A DNA stretch of 64,000 nt from Vulcanimicrobiota bacterium (GTDB taxonomy: Bacteria; Vulcanimicrobiota; Vulcanimicrobiia; Vulcanimicrobiales; Vulcanimicrobiaceae). The stretch is from positions 62,001 through 126,000 of the forward strand of contig JAAXCX010000002.1 in NCBI GenBank assembly GCA_013036105.1. The letters are read 5' to 3'. Shown here in pieces: positions 32,409 through 41,226 of the stretch. Position 1 is the first letter of the stretch; the number at the start of each line of letters is the position of its first letter. The notes beneath the pieces were generated by a model. That model did not search any database. It was not told where the DNA came from and saw only the letters and a list, made by a program, of their open reading frames with translations. A program made the position numbers and the translations under genes.

Positions 32409-32927
32409 ATGACCTTGCAACTCGTAACCGTCCTCGCGGCTTCGCTTATCGGGGCCGCTTGTGACATACGGACGAGGCGCATCCCCAATGCGCTGGTGTT
32501 TGCGCTGCTGCTCTGCGGTGTGATCGAAAATGCCGTGTTCTCAGGCTGGAGCGCCGTCTTTACGGGCCTCGCGCTCGTTGCGGCCGTTCTCGTTGTGGGC
32601 GCGATCGCGTTTTCGTTCAAACTGATCGGCGGCGGCGACATCAAACTTCTAGCCGCTGCAGCCGGAACGCTTTCCTATCCGGCCGGTACCACGTTCCTGC
32701 TCCTGACACTCCTGAGCGGCGGTCTTCTTGCCATTGCTTATGCTACGTGCAAGGGCCGCCTTCAGGCGACATTTGCGAACATGCATGCCATGACGCTTCC
32801 GCTCTTTGCCGGCGTCGCGCCGGCACGGCCGCAAGGCTCGCTGGCCATGCCCTATGCGGTTGCGATTTTTTCCGGAGCGCTCTGCACCGCGGCCATGAGC
32901 GCCGCACACCTGAGGTTGCTGCCATGA
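32409..32927 (+). CDS. cpaA: Prepilin peptidase CpaA/TadV
   Basis: 172 residues, six membrane helices. The two aspartates of A24 peptidases are in AACDIRTRRIPN and KLIGGGDIKLLAAAAG. This short, methylase-less type processes Flp and TadE-like prepilins. It follows the flp duplicates and overlaps cpaB (ATGA at 32924). Confidence 0.93.
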   Translation: MTLQLVTVLAASLIGAACDIRTRRIPNALVFALLLCGVIENAVFSGWSAVFTGLALVAAVLVVGAIAFSFKLIGGGDIKLLAAAAGTLSYPAGTTFLLLTLLSGGLLAIAYATCKGRLQATFANMHAMTLPLFAGVAPARPQGSLAMPYAVAIFSGALCTAAMSAAHLRLLP

Positions 32928-33814
32928 ACTCCCGACGCACGACATTAGTTATCGCGCTGGTGCTCGCCGTGGGCGCCGGTTGGCTCACGCTCAATTACCT
33001 GTCTTCGATCCAGCGGTCCAGCGCAATCAACAACGAACCGCGCCAAATCGTCGTTGCCTCGCAAGAGATACCGGCGCGCGTTCCGATCACGCCGGCCATG
33101 CTCACCACGGCCACGCGTCCTGCCGCCGCAATCGAGCCCGACGCATTCACCGATCCATCCAAAGTCGTCGGCGCGCTTTCGCTCATTACGATTCCGGCCG
33201 GCGGAAGCATAACGCTCTCCAAAGTCGGACACCCCAGCGACATGCCGCTGCCCGTGCGTCTGCAGCCGGGCTCGCGCGCCGTCAGCATTCCGATAGATAA
33301 GGTCAAAGCGGTCTCGGGATTGATCGAACCGGGAGATCGCGTCGACGTCATCGCGATTCCGCCGAAGACCGGCGATTCGCCGCCTCCCGCAGCAACGATT
33401 CTGCGCGGCATTCGCGTCCTGGCGGTAGGACCGCTGCTCGAAAACAGCTCGGCAACGCCGGCTCCGGAGAATCAAGTTTCGACCACGATCACGCTCGAGG
33501 TGACGCCCAAACAAGCGGACCTGCTCGAGATGGCCGACGTCAACACCAACATTCGTCTCGCGCTGCGCTCGCCGCGCGAGCCGCTCAACTCGCAACCGAC
33601 CGAAGCGCTGCACTTCCCGGCCGGTTCTTCGGACAACATGGCCTCTGCCGCGGCCCCGCCGCCTGCGCCCGATGAAACGGCTCTCGCTCTTCGTGCGCTT
33701 GCCGCTCAGCAACAAGCACGCAGCGTTCCGCGCCCGGCTCCGGCCGGCGGATCCGGAGGCGTCATCGTCATCGACGGTGACCGCTACACCTCGGGCGGCC
33801 AAAGCCAGCCGTGA
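32924..33814 (+). CDS. cpaB: Tad pilus assembly protein CpaB/RcpC
   Basis: 296 residues from the ATG overlapping the cpaA stop; the longer upstream frame is spurious. One N-terminal membrane helix (TTLVIALVLAVGAGWLTLNYL), then the SAF domain (RQIVVASQEIPARVPITPAML...GSITLSKVG) and the RcpC/CpaB domain (LQPGSRAVSIPIDKVKAVSGLIEPGDRVDVIAIPP), ending in a disordered Ala/Pro/Gln tail. It sits in the periplasm with the secretin. The stop overlaps the start of the next gene by 4 bases. Confidence 0.93.
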   Translation: MNSRRTTLVIALVLAVGAGWLTLNYLSSIQRSSAINNEPRQIVVASQEIPARVPITPAMLTTATRPAAAIEPDAFTDPSKVVGALSLITIPAGGSITLSKVGHPSDMPLPVRLQPGSRAVSIPIDKVKAVSGLIEPGDRVDVIAIPPKTGDSPPPAATILRGIRVLAVGPLLENSSATPAPENQVSTTITLEVTPKQADLLEMADVNTNIRLALRSPREPLNSQPTEALHFPAGSSDNMASAAAPPPAPDETALALRALAAQQQARSVPRPAPAGGSGGVIVIDGDRYTSGGQSQP

Positions 33815-35907
33815 GCGGACCGGTTTTCGCGCTCATCGGCGCCAAAGGCGGATCCGGCGCGACGACGATCTGCGCGGAACTTGCCAAGTCCATGAGCGGC
33901 GACCGTACCGTTGCACTCGTTGACGGCGATCTTTCCGGCCGGCGAAGCGCGGCCATTCTCTTTGATTCGGTTCGAAATCTCGACGTTGCGCGAGAAGACG
34001 GCTCGATTGCGCTGGCCCGGGCGGACGGCGTCACGCTCGCGGAGCTCGCGCCAACGTACGATTCGGCTTTTACGATAAAGTTCGACGACGTCGAAGCGCT
34101 CGCGGTTTCGCTCGTGAGCACATCCGACTACGTGCTCGCCGATATCCCGATACCTTTCGCGGCGCCCGTCCGCCCATTCGTCGTGAGAGCCACTCGTTTT
34201 ATCGTGGTCGCCGAGCCGACGGTGTTAGGCTTGGCTTCGGCACGGACGATGATCGGCGAATTGAAAAAATTCGGCGTTCCGGCTTCGCGCATCATGCTGC
34301 TGACAAACTGCCGCGACGGCAAACCCGTCGAAGAGCGGCCCCAGATCGAGCGCGCGCTCGATGTAAAAGTTGTCGGCGAGTTGCCGTCTACGCGCGACCG
34401 CACGTTCGGCCGCGCGCTGCAGAATCTCGAACGGACGCTGCGCACGATCTCCGCCGAACCGCAGATCGAAGCGCTGCTTCCGTCGGCGCGCGGTTTCATC
34501 CAAGACCGCCGCCGCGAACCGCGGGCCGCCATGCGTCCGCGTGCGGCCGCCGCCGATTTACCGGATCATTCCGGCAATGGAAAAGCGGCGCCCGGAGCGA
34601 TGCTCCTCTCGCCGCGCGACCGCATCAAAACCGATATTCACGAGATGCTGGCTAAGAAAGTGAACCTCGTCGAGGCCAGTCAGGTGCACAGCGACGCCGC
34701 CAAGCTCGCCGAGCTGCGCGTGAAAGTCGAAAACATCACGCAGCAGATTCTGAGTGAGATCAGCCACCGGGATCTTACGGCGGAAGAGATCGCCCAATTG
34801 AAAGACGAGGTCGTCAACGAAGCGCTCGGGCTCGGCCCGCTCGAAGATCTCATGACCGATCCGGCCGTTACCGAAATCATGGTGAACGGCCCGAAAACCG
34901 TCTACGTCGAGCGTTTAGGAAAGATCGACCGCACCGCTAAGGAGTTCACGAGCGAACAGCAACTGCGCTTGGTCATCGAACGGATCATCGCGCCTCTGGG
35001 CCGGCGCTTGGATGAATCGGTCCCGATGGTCGATGCGCGGCTTCCCGACGGATCCCGCGTCAACGCGATCGTCGAGCCGCTCTCGATCGACGGCGCCACA
35101 TTAACGATCCGGCGCTTTGGAACCAGGCGCCTCACCGCTGCGGATCTGATCGAAAAAGGCTCGGCCATCCCGCCGATTCTTGATTTCTTGCGCGCGTGCA
35201 TCGAGGGACGCCTGAACATTATCATCAGCGGCGGCACCGGGTCGGGCAAGACGACGTTCTTGAATATTCTCTCCAGCTACATTCCCGAACGCGAGCGCAT
35301 CGTCACCATTGAGGACTCGGCCGAACTCTTCCTCAACCAGCCGCATGTCGTACGGCTTGAGTCACGCCCCGCGAACATCGAAGGCCGCGGCGAAATTGCG
35401 ATCCGTGACTTGGTCCGCAACTCGCTGCGCATGCGTCCCGACCGGATCATCGTGGGCGAGTGCCGCGGCGGCGAAGCGCTGGACATGCTGCAGGCGATGA
35501 ACACCGGACACGACGGGTCGCTCACGACCGCGCACGCCAACTCGCCGCGCGACGCGCTCTCGAGGCTGGAGACGATGGTCATGATGGCGGGTTTCGATTT
35601 GCCCGTGCGCGCGATCCGGGAACAGATCGCCAGCGCCGTCGATCTGATCGTGCAGACCGCGCGCATGCGCGACGGCAGCCGCAAAATCATCTCCGTGAGC
35701 GAGATCGTCGGCATGGAGGGCGACGTCGTCACCATGCAAGAGATCGTGCGTTACCAGCAGCACGGCGTGGACAAAGACTCCAAGGTTTCCGGTGAGTTTC
35801 AGTACACCGGCGTCCAGCCGCAGTGCCTGCGCCGCTTCGACGAGTACGGCATTCAGTACGACGTGCGCACGCTCTCAGGACTCGCTTCGACCGGAGCGTT
35901 ATGGTAG
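33811..35907 (+). CDS. CpaE-CpaF (TadZ-TadA) fusion: pilus localisation and assembly ATPase
   Basis: 698 residues. Residues 1-~240 are a MinD/ParA-like domain with a deviant P-loop KGGSGATT (12-19); the lysine before the T pair is replaced by Ala, as in TadZ-type proteins. After a ~30-residue linker comes a complete TadA/CpaF ATPase (~270-680): an N-terminal helical part, Walker A GGTGSGKT (474-481), [10 protein letters not shown] (Asp box), [38 protein letters not shown] (Walker B and His box). TadZ localises the machine and TadA powers pilus polymerisation; normally they are separate genes. No stop or frameshift signal lies between them, so one polypeptide is expected. Confidence 0.92.
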   Translation: MSGPVFALIGAKGGSGATTICAELAKSMSGDRTVALVDGDLSGRRSAAILFDSVRNLDVAREDGSIALARADGVTLAELAPTYDSAFTIKFDDVEALAVSLVSTSDYVLADIPIPFAAPVRPFVVRATRFIVVAEPTVLGLASARTMIGELKKFGVPASRIMLLTNCRDGKPVEERPQIERALDVKVVGELPSTRDRTFGRALQNLERTLRTISAEPQIEALLPSARGFIQDRRREPRAAMRPRAAAADLPDHSGNGKAAPGAMLLSPRDRIKTDIHEMLAKKVNLVEASQVHSDAAKLAELRVKVENITQQILSEISHRDLTAEEIAQLKDEVVNEALGLGPLEDLMTDPAVTEIMVNGPKTVYVERLGKIDRTAKEFTSEQQLRLVIERIIAPLGRRLDESVPMVDARLPDGSRVNAIVEPLSIDGATLTIRRFGTRRLTAADLIEKGSAIPPILDFLRACIEGRLNIIISGGTGSGKTTFLNILSSYIPERERIVTIEDSAELFLNQPHVVRLESRPANIEGRGEIAIRDLVRNSLRMRPDRIIVGECRGGEALDMLQAMNTGHDGSLTTAHANSPRDALSRLETMVMMAGFDLPVRAIREQIASAVDLIVQTARMRDGSRKIISVSEIVGMEGDVVTMQEIVRYQQHGVDKDSKVSGEFQYTGVQPQCLRRFDEYGIQYDVRTLSGLASTGALW

Positions 35908-36704
35908 CCAGCACCTCCTCGCTCGACTTCCGGGCGGGTTCGGACAACTTCAAGAAGCTCGCCGAGACACTCGACCGGGCCGGCATCACCACCAGCATCC
36001 GCGATCTCGGGATCCGCGTGGGAGTCGGCGCCGTTATTCTCTTCGTCCTGGCTGTGCGCTTCATGCACCCCTCGCTGATTGGCGCCGCGCTGCTTCTTCC
36101 GATCTGCGCCGGAATTGCGGCGGGCGGATTTTGGCTGAACGTTCAGATGAAGTTACGCAAGCGCCGGGAGCAGTTCGTGCAGCAGCTCGAACTCGCGCTG
36201 CGGCTTATGGCCAGCGGCGTGCGCATCGGTTTAGGTTTGCGTCAAGCCATGGCCATCGTGATCGAAGAGATGACCGATCCGGCGCGCCACGAATACATGC
36301 GCGTCATCGGCCAGACGAACATCGGCGCCAGCGTCTACGACGCTATGGACGATCTGGCGGCGCGGATGCCCGGCAACGAGACGCTGATGATGGCGCGCGC
36401 CGTTCGCATTCAGTCGCAAACGGGCGGCGACCTCGGAAAAATTCTCGAACATCTCGCCAACACGATTAAAGAACGCCGCCGCATTCAGCGGAAGATCTCG
36501 GCGCTCACCGCCGAAGGGCGCGCCGGAGCGGTCATCCTTTCTGCGCTTCCGCCGTTTCTTACGGCGTTTATCGCGTTGACCGAACACGAGATGGGACACG
36601 CGCTGCTCTTTACGACGCCGGGACACATCGCGCTCGGCCTGGTTGCCGTCTTGGAAACGCTTGGCGTCATAACACTCATGAAGATGCTCAAGGTCGACGT
36701 ATGA
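35901..36704 (+). CDS. tadB: Tad inner-membrane platform protein TadB
   Basis: 267 residues from the ATG at 35901 overlapping the previous stop by 7 bases. Two N-terminal and two C-terminal helices surround a T2SSF domain (LELALRLMASGVRIGLGLRQAMAIVIEEMTDPARHEY, RIQSQTGGDLGKILEHLANTIKERRRIQRKISALTAEGRAGA). With TadC it forms the membrane platform on which TadA extrudes the pilin. Typical length and gene order. Confidence 0.93.
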   Translation: MVASTSSLDFRAGSDNFKKLAETLDRAGITTSIRDLGIRVGVGAVILFVLAVRFMHPSLIGAALLLPICAGIAAGGFWLNVQMKLRKRREQFVQQLELALRLMASGVRIGLGLRQAMAIVIEEMTDPARHEYMRVIGQTNIGASVYDAMDDLAARMPGNETLMMARAVRIQSQTGGDLGKILEHLANTIKERRRIQRKISALTAEGRAGAVILSALPPFLTAFIALTEHEMGHALLFTTPGHIALGLVAVLETLGVITLMKMLKVDV

Positions 36705-37546
36705 TCGTCTTCGGCATCGTCTTCCTGGGCATGCTCGCCGCGTTCTTATTCGGCGTCTCGCTGATCCCGCAGAAAAGTCCGCTCACACGCACGCTCGAAG
36801 AACTTGAAGCGCGCGGAATGCAGCGTGATTCCAAAGCCGTCCGCCCGTTCGATAGAATGTTTTCCAACGAGCGTCGCAGCCGTCTGCTGCGCAAGCTCAT
36901 GGAGGCCGGATGGTACACCGTCACCCCCGCGCAGATGGGTGCGCGCATCGTCGCGTTCGGCTGCGTCGGTTTAATTCTTTCCTTTGTCTTGCTGGCTTTC
37001 ATCCACGCGAGCGTGACGCTCACGATCGTGATCACACTGATGATGGGCGCCGGCGCCGCCTACTTGCCGTTCTCTTCGCTTGAACGCGCCTGCGAAGCAC
37101 GCAAGCGTCAAGTGCAGAAAACGCTGCCGGACTTTCTGGATATGGTCGCCACGACGGTACAGGCGGGGCTTTCAGTCAATGCGGCGTTGGTCTATTCGAT
37201 CGATGCAGCGCCCGGCGCGCTCGGAGAAGAAATTAAAGCCATTCTTTCGGAAATGCGTTTGGGCCGCTCGCGCATTGAAGCGCTGCGCGGCGCGGCCGAA
37301 CGGCTGCAGCAGCAGCAATTCACCACGACCGTCACGGCCATTACGCAAGCCGAACGGCTCGGAAGCAACATCTCCAACGTGCTGAACGAATTAGCCGAAG
37401 ACGTTCGCAATCAGCGCATCATGCTCGTCGAAGAGCACGCGGCCAAGCTTCCCGTAAAAATGATCTTTCCGATGGCGCTCTTCATGCTGCCGGCGATCTT
37501 CGTCGTCATCTTCGGCGCACTCGTCGCCAATTATTTCACCCAATGA
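36701..37546 (+). CDS. tadC: Tad inner-membrane platform protein TadC
   Basis: 281 residues, starting with a 4-base overlap with tadB. The T2SSF domain is seen in KTLPDFLDMVATTVQAGLSVNAALVYSIDAAPGALGEEIKAILSEMRLGRSRIEALRGAAERL and ITQAERLGSNISNVLNELAEDVRNQR, between two pairs of membrane helices. It partners TadB as in other Tad systems. The next gene begins inside its stop (ATGA). Confidence 0.93.
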   Translation: MIVFGIVFLGMLAAFLFGVSLIPQKSPLTRTLEELEARGMQRDSKAVRPFDRMFSNERRSRLLRKLMEAGWYTVTPAQMGARIVAFGCVGLILSFVLLAFIHASVTLTIVITLMMGAGAAYLPFSSLERACEARKRQVQKTLPDFLDMVATTVQAGLSVNAALVYSIDAAPGALGEEIKAILSEMRLGRSRIEALRGAAERLQQQQFTTTVTAITQAERLGSNISNVLNELAEDVRNQRIMLVEEHAAKLPVKMIFPMALFMLPAIFVVIFGALVANYFTQ

Positions 37547-38151
37547 TCGTCGCCTCGCTGCTCGGAGCGTTCTTCTTCGGCGCCGCCGGTTACGCGGGCT
37601 CGCTGCTCGGTCTGCTCTTTGCCGAACGCATCGAGCGTTTCCCCGATGGACCCGAGCCCGGACGCGCGCCGATCCCGTTGCTGATAGCCGGATGCGCGAT
37701 TATCGGCGCCGTCGCCGCCGCGCACGCCGATCGCGGACAGATCGTCTTGATCGCGATCGTTTGCGCCGCTTTGGTAGCTATTTGGATCACGGATTCGATC
37801 TGCGGCATCGTGCCCGACGTTTTCACGCTCGGGCCGCTTGGACTCATCCTCATCGTCGCACTTTGGCAGCATAACTGGTTCGCCTTCGGATCGGCAGCGA
37901 TTCCGTTCGTGCCGTTTGCATTTGTGGCCGTGATGTCGCGCGGCCGCGGAATGGGATGGGGCGACGTCAAGTTGGTCGCGCTCGGAGGCGCTTTGCTGGG
38001 CGCTGAAATATCGGTGCTGGCTTTTTCGGCGGCCTGCATCGCGGCCGTCGTTCTCAACTACGCGCGCGGACGGCGTCGCGGACCGATTGCATTCGCGCCG
38101 TACCTGGCCGCGGCGATCGGGCTCGCAATCCCGCTCGGGCTTTTGCGCTGA
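37543..38151 (+). CDS. Second A24-type prepilin peptidase
   Basis: 202 residues, about seven hydrophobic helices. The catalytic aspartates are in WITDSICGIVPD and GMGWGDVKLVALGGALLG. It has a short N-terminal cytoplasmic piece (FAERIERFPDGPEPGRAPIPLL) that lacks the Cys-rich methylase domain of PilD. Its presence next to a CpaA gives two prepilin peptidases per locus; they may divide work between Flp pilins and TadE-like minor pilins. It follows tadC with a 4-base overlap, so it belongs to the operon. Confidence 0.86.
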   Translation: MIVASLLGAFFFGAAGYAGSLLGLLFAERIERFPDGPEPGRAPIPLLIAGCAIIGAVAAAHADRGQIVLIAIVCAALVAIWITDSICGIVPDVFTLGPLGLILIVALWQHNWFAFGSAAIPFVPFAFVAVMSRGRGMGWGDVKLVALGGALLGAEISVLAFSAACIAAVVLNYARGRRRGPIAFAPYLAAAIGLAIPLGLLR

Positions 38152-38162
38152 GTGGTGACGGC

Positions 38163-38507
38163 ATGCCGAAACTGCACAACGTTACCACGGGCGAAATCAT
38201 CGCCGAGGACGTTCGCATTGCCGACGGCTGGTGGGAACGCTTCGCCGGACTGATTCCGCGAAACATCGTCACGCCCGACGAGGGGCTGTGGTTTCGCGAC
38301 TGCTGGGCGATCCACACGCTCTTGATGAAAACGAAGATCGACGTCATTTTTTTGGACGACCAGTCTCGCGTGTTGCGCACGCACGCCCGCGTCAGGAAAA
38401 ACCGCTTCGCCGTGGCCTGTTTCGGAGCGAACGGCGTCGTTGAGCTCGGCGCGGGCGCGCTTGAGGGCCGCGACGTTCTGCCCGGCGACCGGCTGGAGTT
38501 GAAATGA
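38163..38507 (+). CDS. DUF192 family protein
   Basis: 114 residues. ERFAGLIPRNIVTPDEGLWFRDCWAIHTLLMKTKIDVIFLDDQSRVLRTHARVRKNRF matches the DUF192 core (usual form: RxxGLMxR... IHxxxMxxPIDVxFLD). It lacks the signal peptide that many homologues have, so it is probably cytoplasmic. Function unknown; related single-domain proteins occur near pilus and envelope genes. It is followed with a 4-base overlap by a membrane protein gene. Confidence 0.82.
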   Translation: MPKLHNVTTGEIIAEDVRIADGWWERFAGLIPRNIVTPDEGLWFRDCWAIHTLLMKTKIDVIFLDDQSRVLRTHARVRKNRFAVACFGANGVVELGAGALEGRDVLPGDRLELK

Positions 38508-39817
38508 AAGGCCGTTTCGCCGCCGGCATCGTCGCGTTCGCACTGGCAACGGCGGTGGTCGCTTCGGGCGGAACGCTGCCCGAGTTTTTCATACAGCTGC
38601 GCGATCCCAATCTACTGGGCGGGGGCATCTATGCCTGGCTGCTGCATACGTTCGGGTTTTCGTTCGTGCTTGGTTCGTGCGCGGCCATTACCGCCGCCGC
38701 GGTCTTGATCGCAGCGTGGCGCACGCGCCTGCGCGGCGCTTCGGATTGGCATGTGGGATTGGCGGCGGTCCTTATCGCGCTCTGCCTTATCGGACGCCTC
38801 GGCGTGAGCCTCGATCCGATCGCTTGGCTGTGCGCGGCAGTAATCTGCCTGCTGCTCGATCGGGACGATCTTTGGAGCGCCGTTGCCGTCGTGATCGTGA
38901 CGGCGTCCTGGTCGCTGCTGCAGGGTGGTGCGACGCTAGGCGCGCTGCTCGTGTCGCTCGCGGCCATCGCGAAGCTCGTCGAGCAAAAACGCTTCGACAC
39001 CGCGGTCGTGCGGAGATTTTGCGCCGCCGGCGCGTGCGTCGCCGTGTCGCTCGTGCAAGTGCATTCGGGCGTGTTTGCCGGCTATGGCGCGCACGCACTC
39101 TATCTCGATTCGCTTTTGGGCGGCGCGCAGCGCGACCGTTTATGGACCGGAGCGATCTCCCCGCGAGATCTCGGCTTCGCGGCGATCGTCATTGCCGCGG
39201 GCTGGTATGGAATCCGCCGGCGCGGGCGCCTCGGAGACGCGTTCGTTTTCTTTGCGCTGCTTCTGCTCTCGCTGGCGGACGCGCGTAATCTGCCCTTTTT
39301 CGGGATCGTCGCCGCGCCTGTTGTCGTAGACGCGCTTGCGAGTTACTATATCGAAAGGCGCTCACTGCCTTCGGGCTCGCTCGCCGCATACCGCTTCGCG
39401 TTTTCAGCCGCCGCTTGCGCCTTTCTCGCCGTTATCACGGCCGTTGAGCCGAAGACCGTAGCGTGGCCGAGCCCAAGCGTTGCCCCGCTCCTCAGCTCGC
39501 TGCTGCATCAGCCGGGCCGCCACAACATTCTCTGCGTTCAGCCGCGCTGGTGCGATGCCGCGTCGCTCGTGCGTTCGCGCGGCGTCACCGTCGTGCTCGA
39601 TGACCGCGGCGGCCTCGCGGCGCCGCTCGCGCGCCGCGTTCAACGGGACGTATCCGATGCGATCGGAAATTGGCAGGAAGATCTGCGCCGCGAAAATGTC
39701 GACGCCATCCTCGCCGATCAGGACAGCCGGCTGATTTCACTGCTTCACGCCGACGGATGGGAAAGCACGATCTCTTCCGGCGGCGCCATCCTGTTGCGCA
39801 AGATGGGAAGGCAATGA
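38504..39817 (+). CDS. Polytopic membrane protein with C-terminal W-C domain (1)
   Basis: 437 residues: about nine hydrophobic helices (to ~residue 310) and a ~120-residue soluble C-terminal domain. That domain opens with HNILCVQPRWCDAASLVRSRGVTVVLDDRG and contains RRENVDAILADQDSRLISLLHADGWE. The same plan and motif order (C-x5-W-C, VxVxLDxR, VDA(I/V)L, GW, then a strand ending the protein) recur in the next gene. Resembles the glycosyltransferase-like membrane proteins with extracytoplasmic tails, but no catalytic motif is clear. The genes directly follow the Tad locus, so glycosylation of pilins is possible but unproven. Confidence 0.6.
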   Translation: MKGRFAAGIVAFALATAVVASGGTLPEFFIQLRDPNLLGGGIYAWLLHTFGFSFVLGSCAAITAAAVLIAAWRTRLRGASDWHVGLAAVLIALCLIGRLGVSLDPIAWLCAAVICLLLDRDDLWSAVAVVIVTASWSLLQGGATLGALLVSLAAIAKLVEQKRFDTAVVRRFCAAGACVAVSLVQVHSGVFAGYGAHALYLDSLLGGAQRDRLWTGAISPRDLGFAAIVIAAGWYGIRRRGRLGDAFVFFALLLLSLADARNLPFFGIVAAPVVVDALASYYIERRSLPSGSLAAYRFAFSAAACAFLAVITAVEPKTVAWPSPSVAPLLSSLLHQPGRHNILCVQPRWCDAASLVRSRGVTVVLDDRGGLAAPLARRVQRDVSDAIGNWQEDLRRENVDAILADQDSRLISLLHADGWESTISSGGAILLRKMGRQ

Positions 39818-41226
39818 AGATCGTTTGGGCGGTGATCGCGATCTTCGCCGCGCGCTTCGGAGCGATTGCGTGGCATTATCGCGGTCAAGACGCCGATCTG
39901 GCATGGCAGCAATGGCTGGGCAATCAAGTGCTCACGCTGCACCACATTCCGTCGGTGCTGGGCCCTGAAACGTTTACCGCGCCGGGCGCGCATTGGGTCG
40001 CTCAAGAGTGGCTGTTCAGCACCGCCGTGGCCGCAACGATTTCCACGAATCGGTATTATCTGCTCGCGATTGCCGTCGCTCTGGCGGCGGTCTGCGCGCT
40101 CGCGGTGACGGCTTGGCGCGCGCGCCGGCGCGGCGCTTCGCCGTTTGCTACGGCGCTGACGGTCGCGCTCGTCGGATTTACGATGATGCAATCCTTCGGC
40201 GTGCGCGCGCAGATCTTCGGATGGATGCTGCTGGCGGTCATCATGCTCTTGCTCGACGTAGAGTCGCCGCTCATGTTCTTGATCATCCCGCTGACGGTGG
40301 TCTGGGCAAACGTTCACGCCAGCGCGCTCATCGTCCCCGCGCTCGTCGGCATCTGGACGCTGGGCACCGCAATCGAGGACCGGGGCTGGACGCCGCGCGT
40401 GGAGCGTAACGTTTTGCTGACCTTCGGGACGTGTCTCGCCGTCTTGCTGACGCCATTCTCCTGGCACTTGCCGGCGTATGCCGTGACGCTGCAGACGAGT
40501 GCCATTCGCGCATCGATCAGTGAGTGGCGGCCGCCCGATATCACGATCACATCTTTTTCCGCCGGCTTGCTGCCGCTTATCGCGATGGGATGCTTCTTCG
40601 GAATTGCCGCCCCCCGCGAGCGTTGGCGCGACGGAATGCTGTTCGCCGTCACGACCGTCCTGGCGTTCACCGCGATCAGGCACATGTCGCTGTGCGCGAT
40701 CGTCATCGCGCCGATGGTCGCGCAGCGGCTGAGCAGCGCGATTCCGCAGCACGCGCGGTTGAACGTCGTGCTCGGCGAACGGTTTAGTCAGACCCTGATC
40801 GTCGCTTCGAGCGCTGTTGCCTCACTGCTGATCATCGTGACGCTCAACCAAGCGCCGGCTATCGCGCGCTCGTCTTTGCCGGAGACCGCGATCACGCGAA
40901 TTTCACAGTCGCCCGGCGAACACAAACTGTACTGCGAGGATTTCGCGTGGTGCAGTATGGCGCTGCCGAAAAAAAATGTGCGCGTTTTCCTCGATGGCAG
41001 ATGTGACCCGTTTCCGCCCGCGGTCTGGCAAGCGTATCTCGACGTGGAAAACGTGACGCCGCGCTGGTCGGCCGTTCTCGACAAATACTCCGTTGACGCC
41101 GTATTAACGAAGCCGGGAAGACCGCTGGCCCAGGTGCTCGCGCTACGAGCCGGCTGGCGCGTGTTCTACCGCGACGCCCGCTACGTCGTTTTTACGCGCG
41201 ACGCCATACACACCGCAGAGCGCTAA
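39814..41226 (+). CDS. Polytopic membrane protein with C-terminal W-C domain (2)
   Basis: 470 residues from the ATG overlapping the previous stop; the longer frame upstream is spurious. Ten or so helices, with an N-terminal loop carrying HYRGQDADLAWQQWLGNQVL and PGAHWVAQEWLF (a first-loop D/E motif like that of GT-C transferases, with D and E in loop 1). The C-terminal soluble domain has YCEDFAWCSMALPKKNVRVFLDGRCDPFP and KYSVDAVLTKPGRPLAQVLALRAGW. It is clearly related to the preceding gene. A GT-C sugar transferase is the best guess. Its last 84 bases overlap the end of the opposite-strand gene. Confidence 0.62.
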   Translation: MKIVWAVIAIFAARFGAIAWHYRGQDADLAWQQWLGNQVLTLHHIPSVLGPETFTAPGAHWVAQEWLFSTAVAATISTNRYYLLAIAVALAAVCALAVTAWRARRRGASPFATALTVALVGFTMMQSFGVRAQIFGWMLLAVIMLLLDVESPLMFLIIPLTVVWANVHASALIVPALVGIWTLGTAIEDRGWTPRVERNVLLTFGTCLAVLLTPFSWHLPAYAVTLQTSAIRASISEWRPPDITITSFSAGLLPLIAMGCFFGIAAPRERWRDGMLFAVTTVLAFTAIRHMSLCAIVIAPMVAQRLSSAIPQHARLNVVLGERFSQTLIVASSAVASLLIIVTLNQAPAIARSSLPETAITRISQSPGEHKLYCEDFAWCSMALPKKNVRVFLDGRCDPFPPAVWQAYLDVENVTPRWSAVLDKYSVDAVLTKPGRPLAQVLALRAGWRVFYRDARYVVFTRDAIHTAER

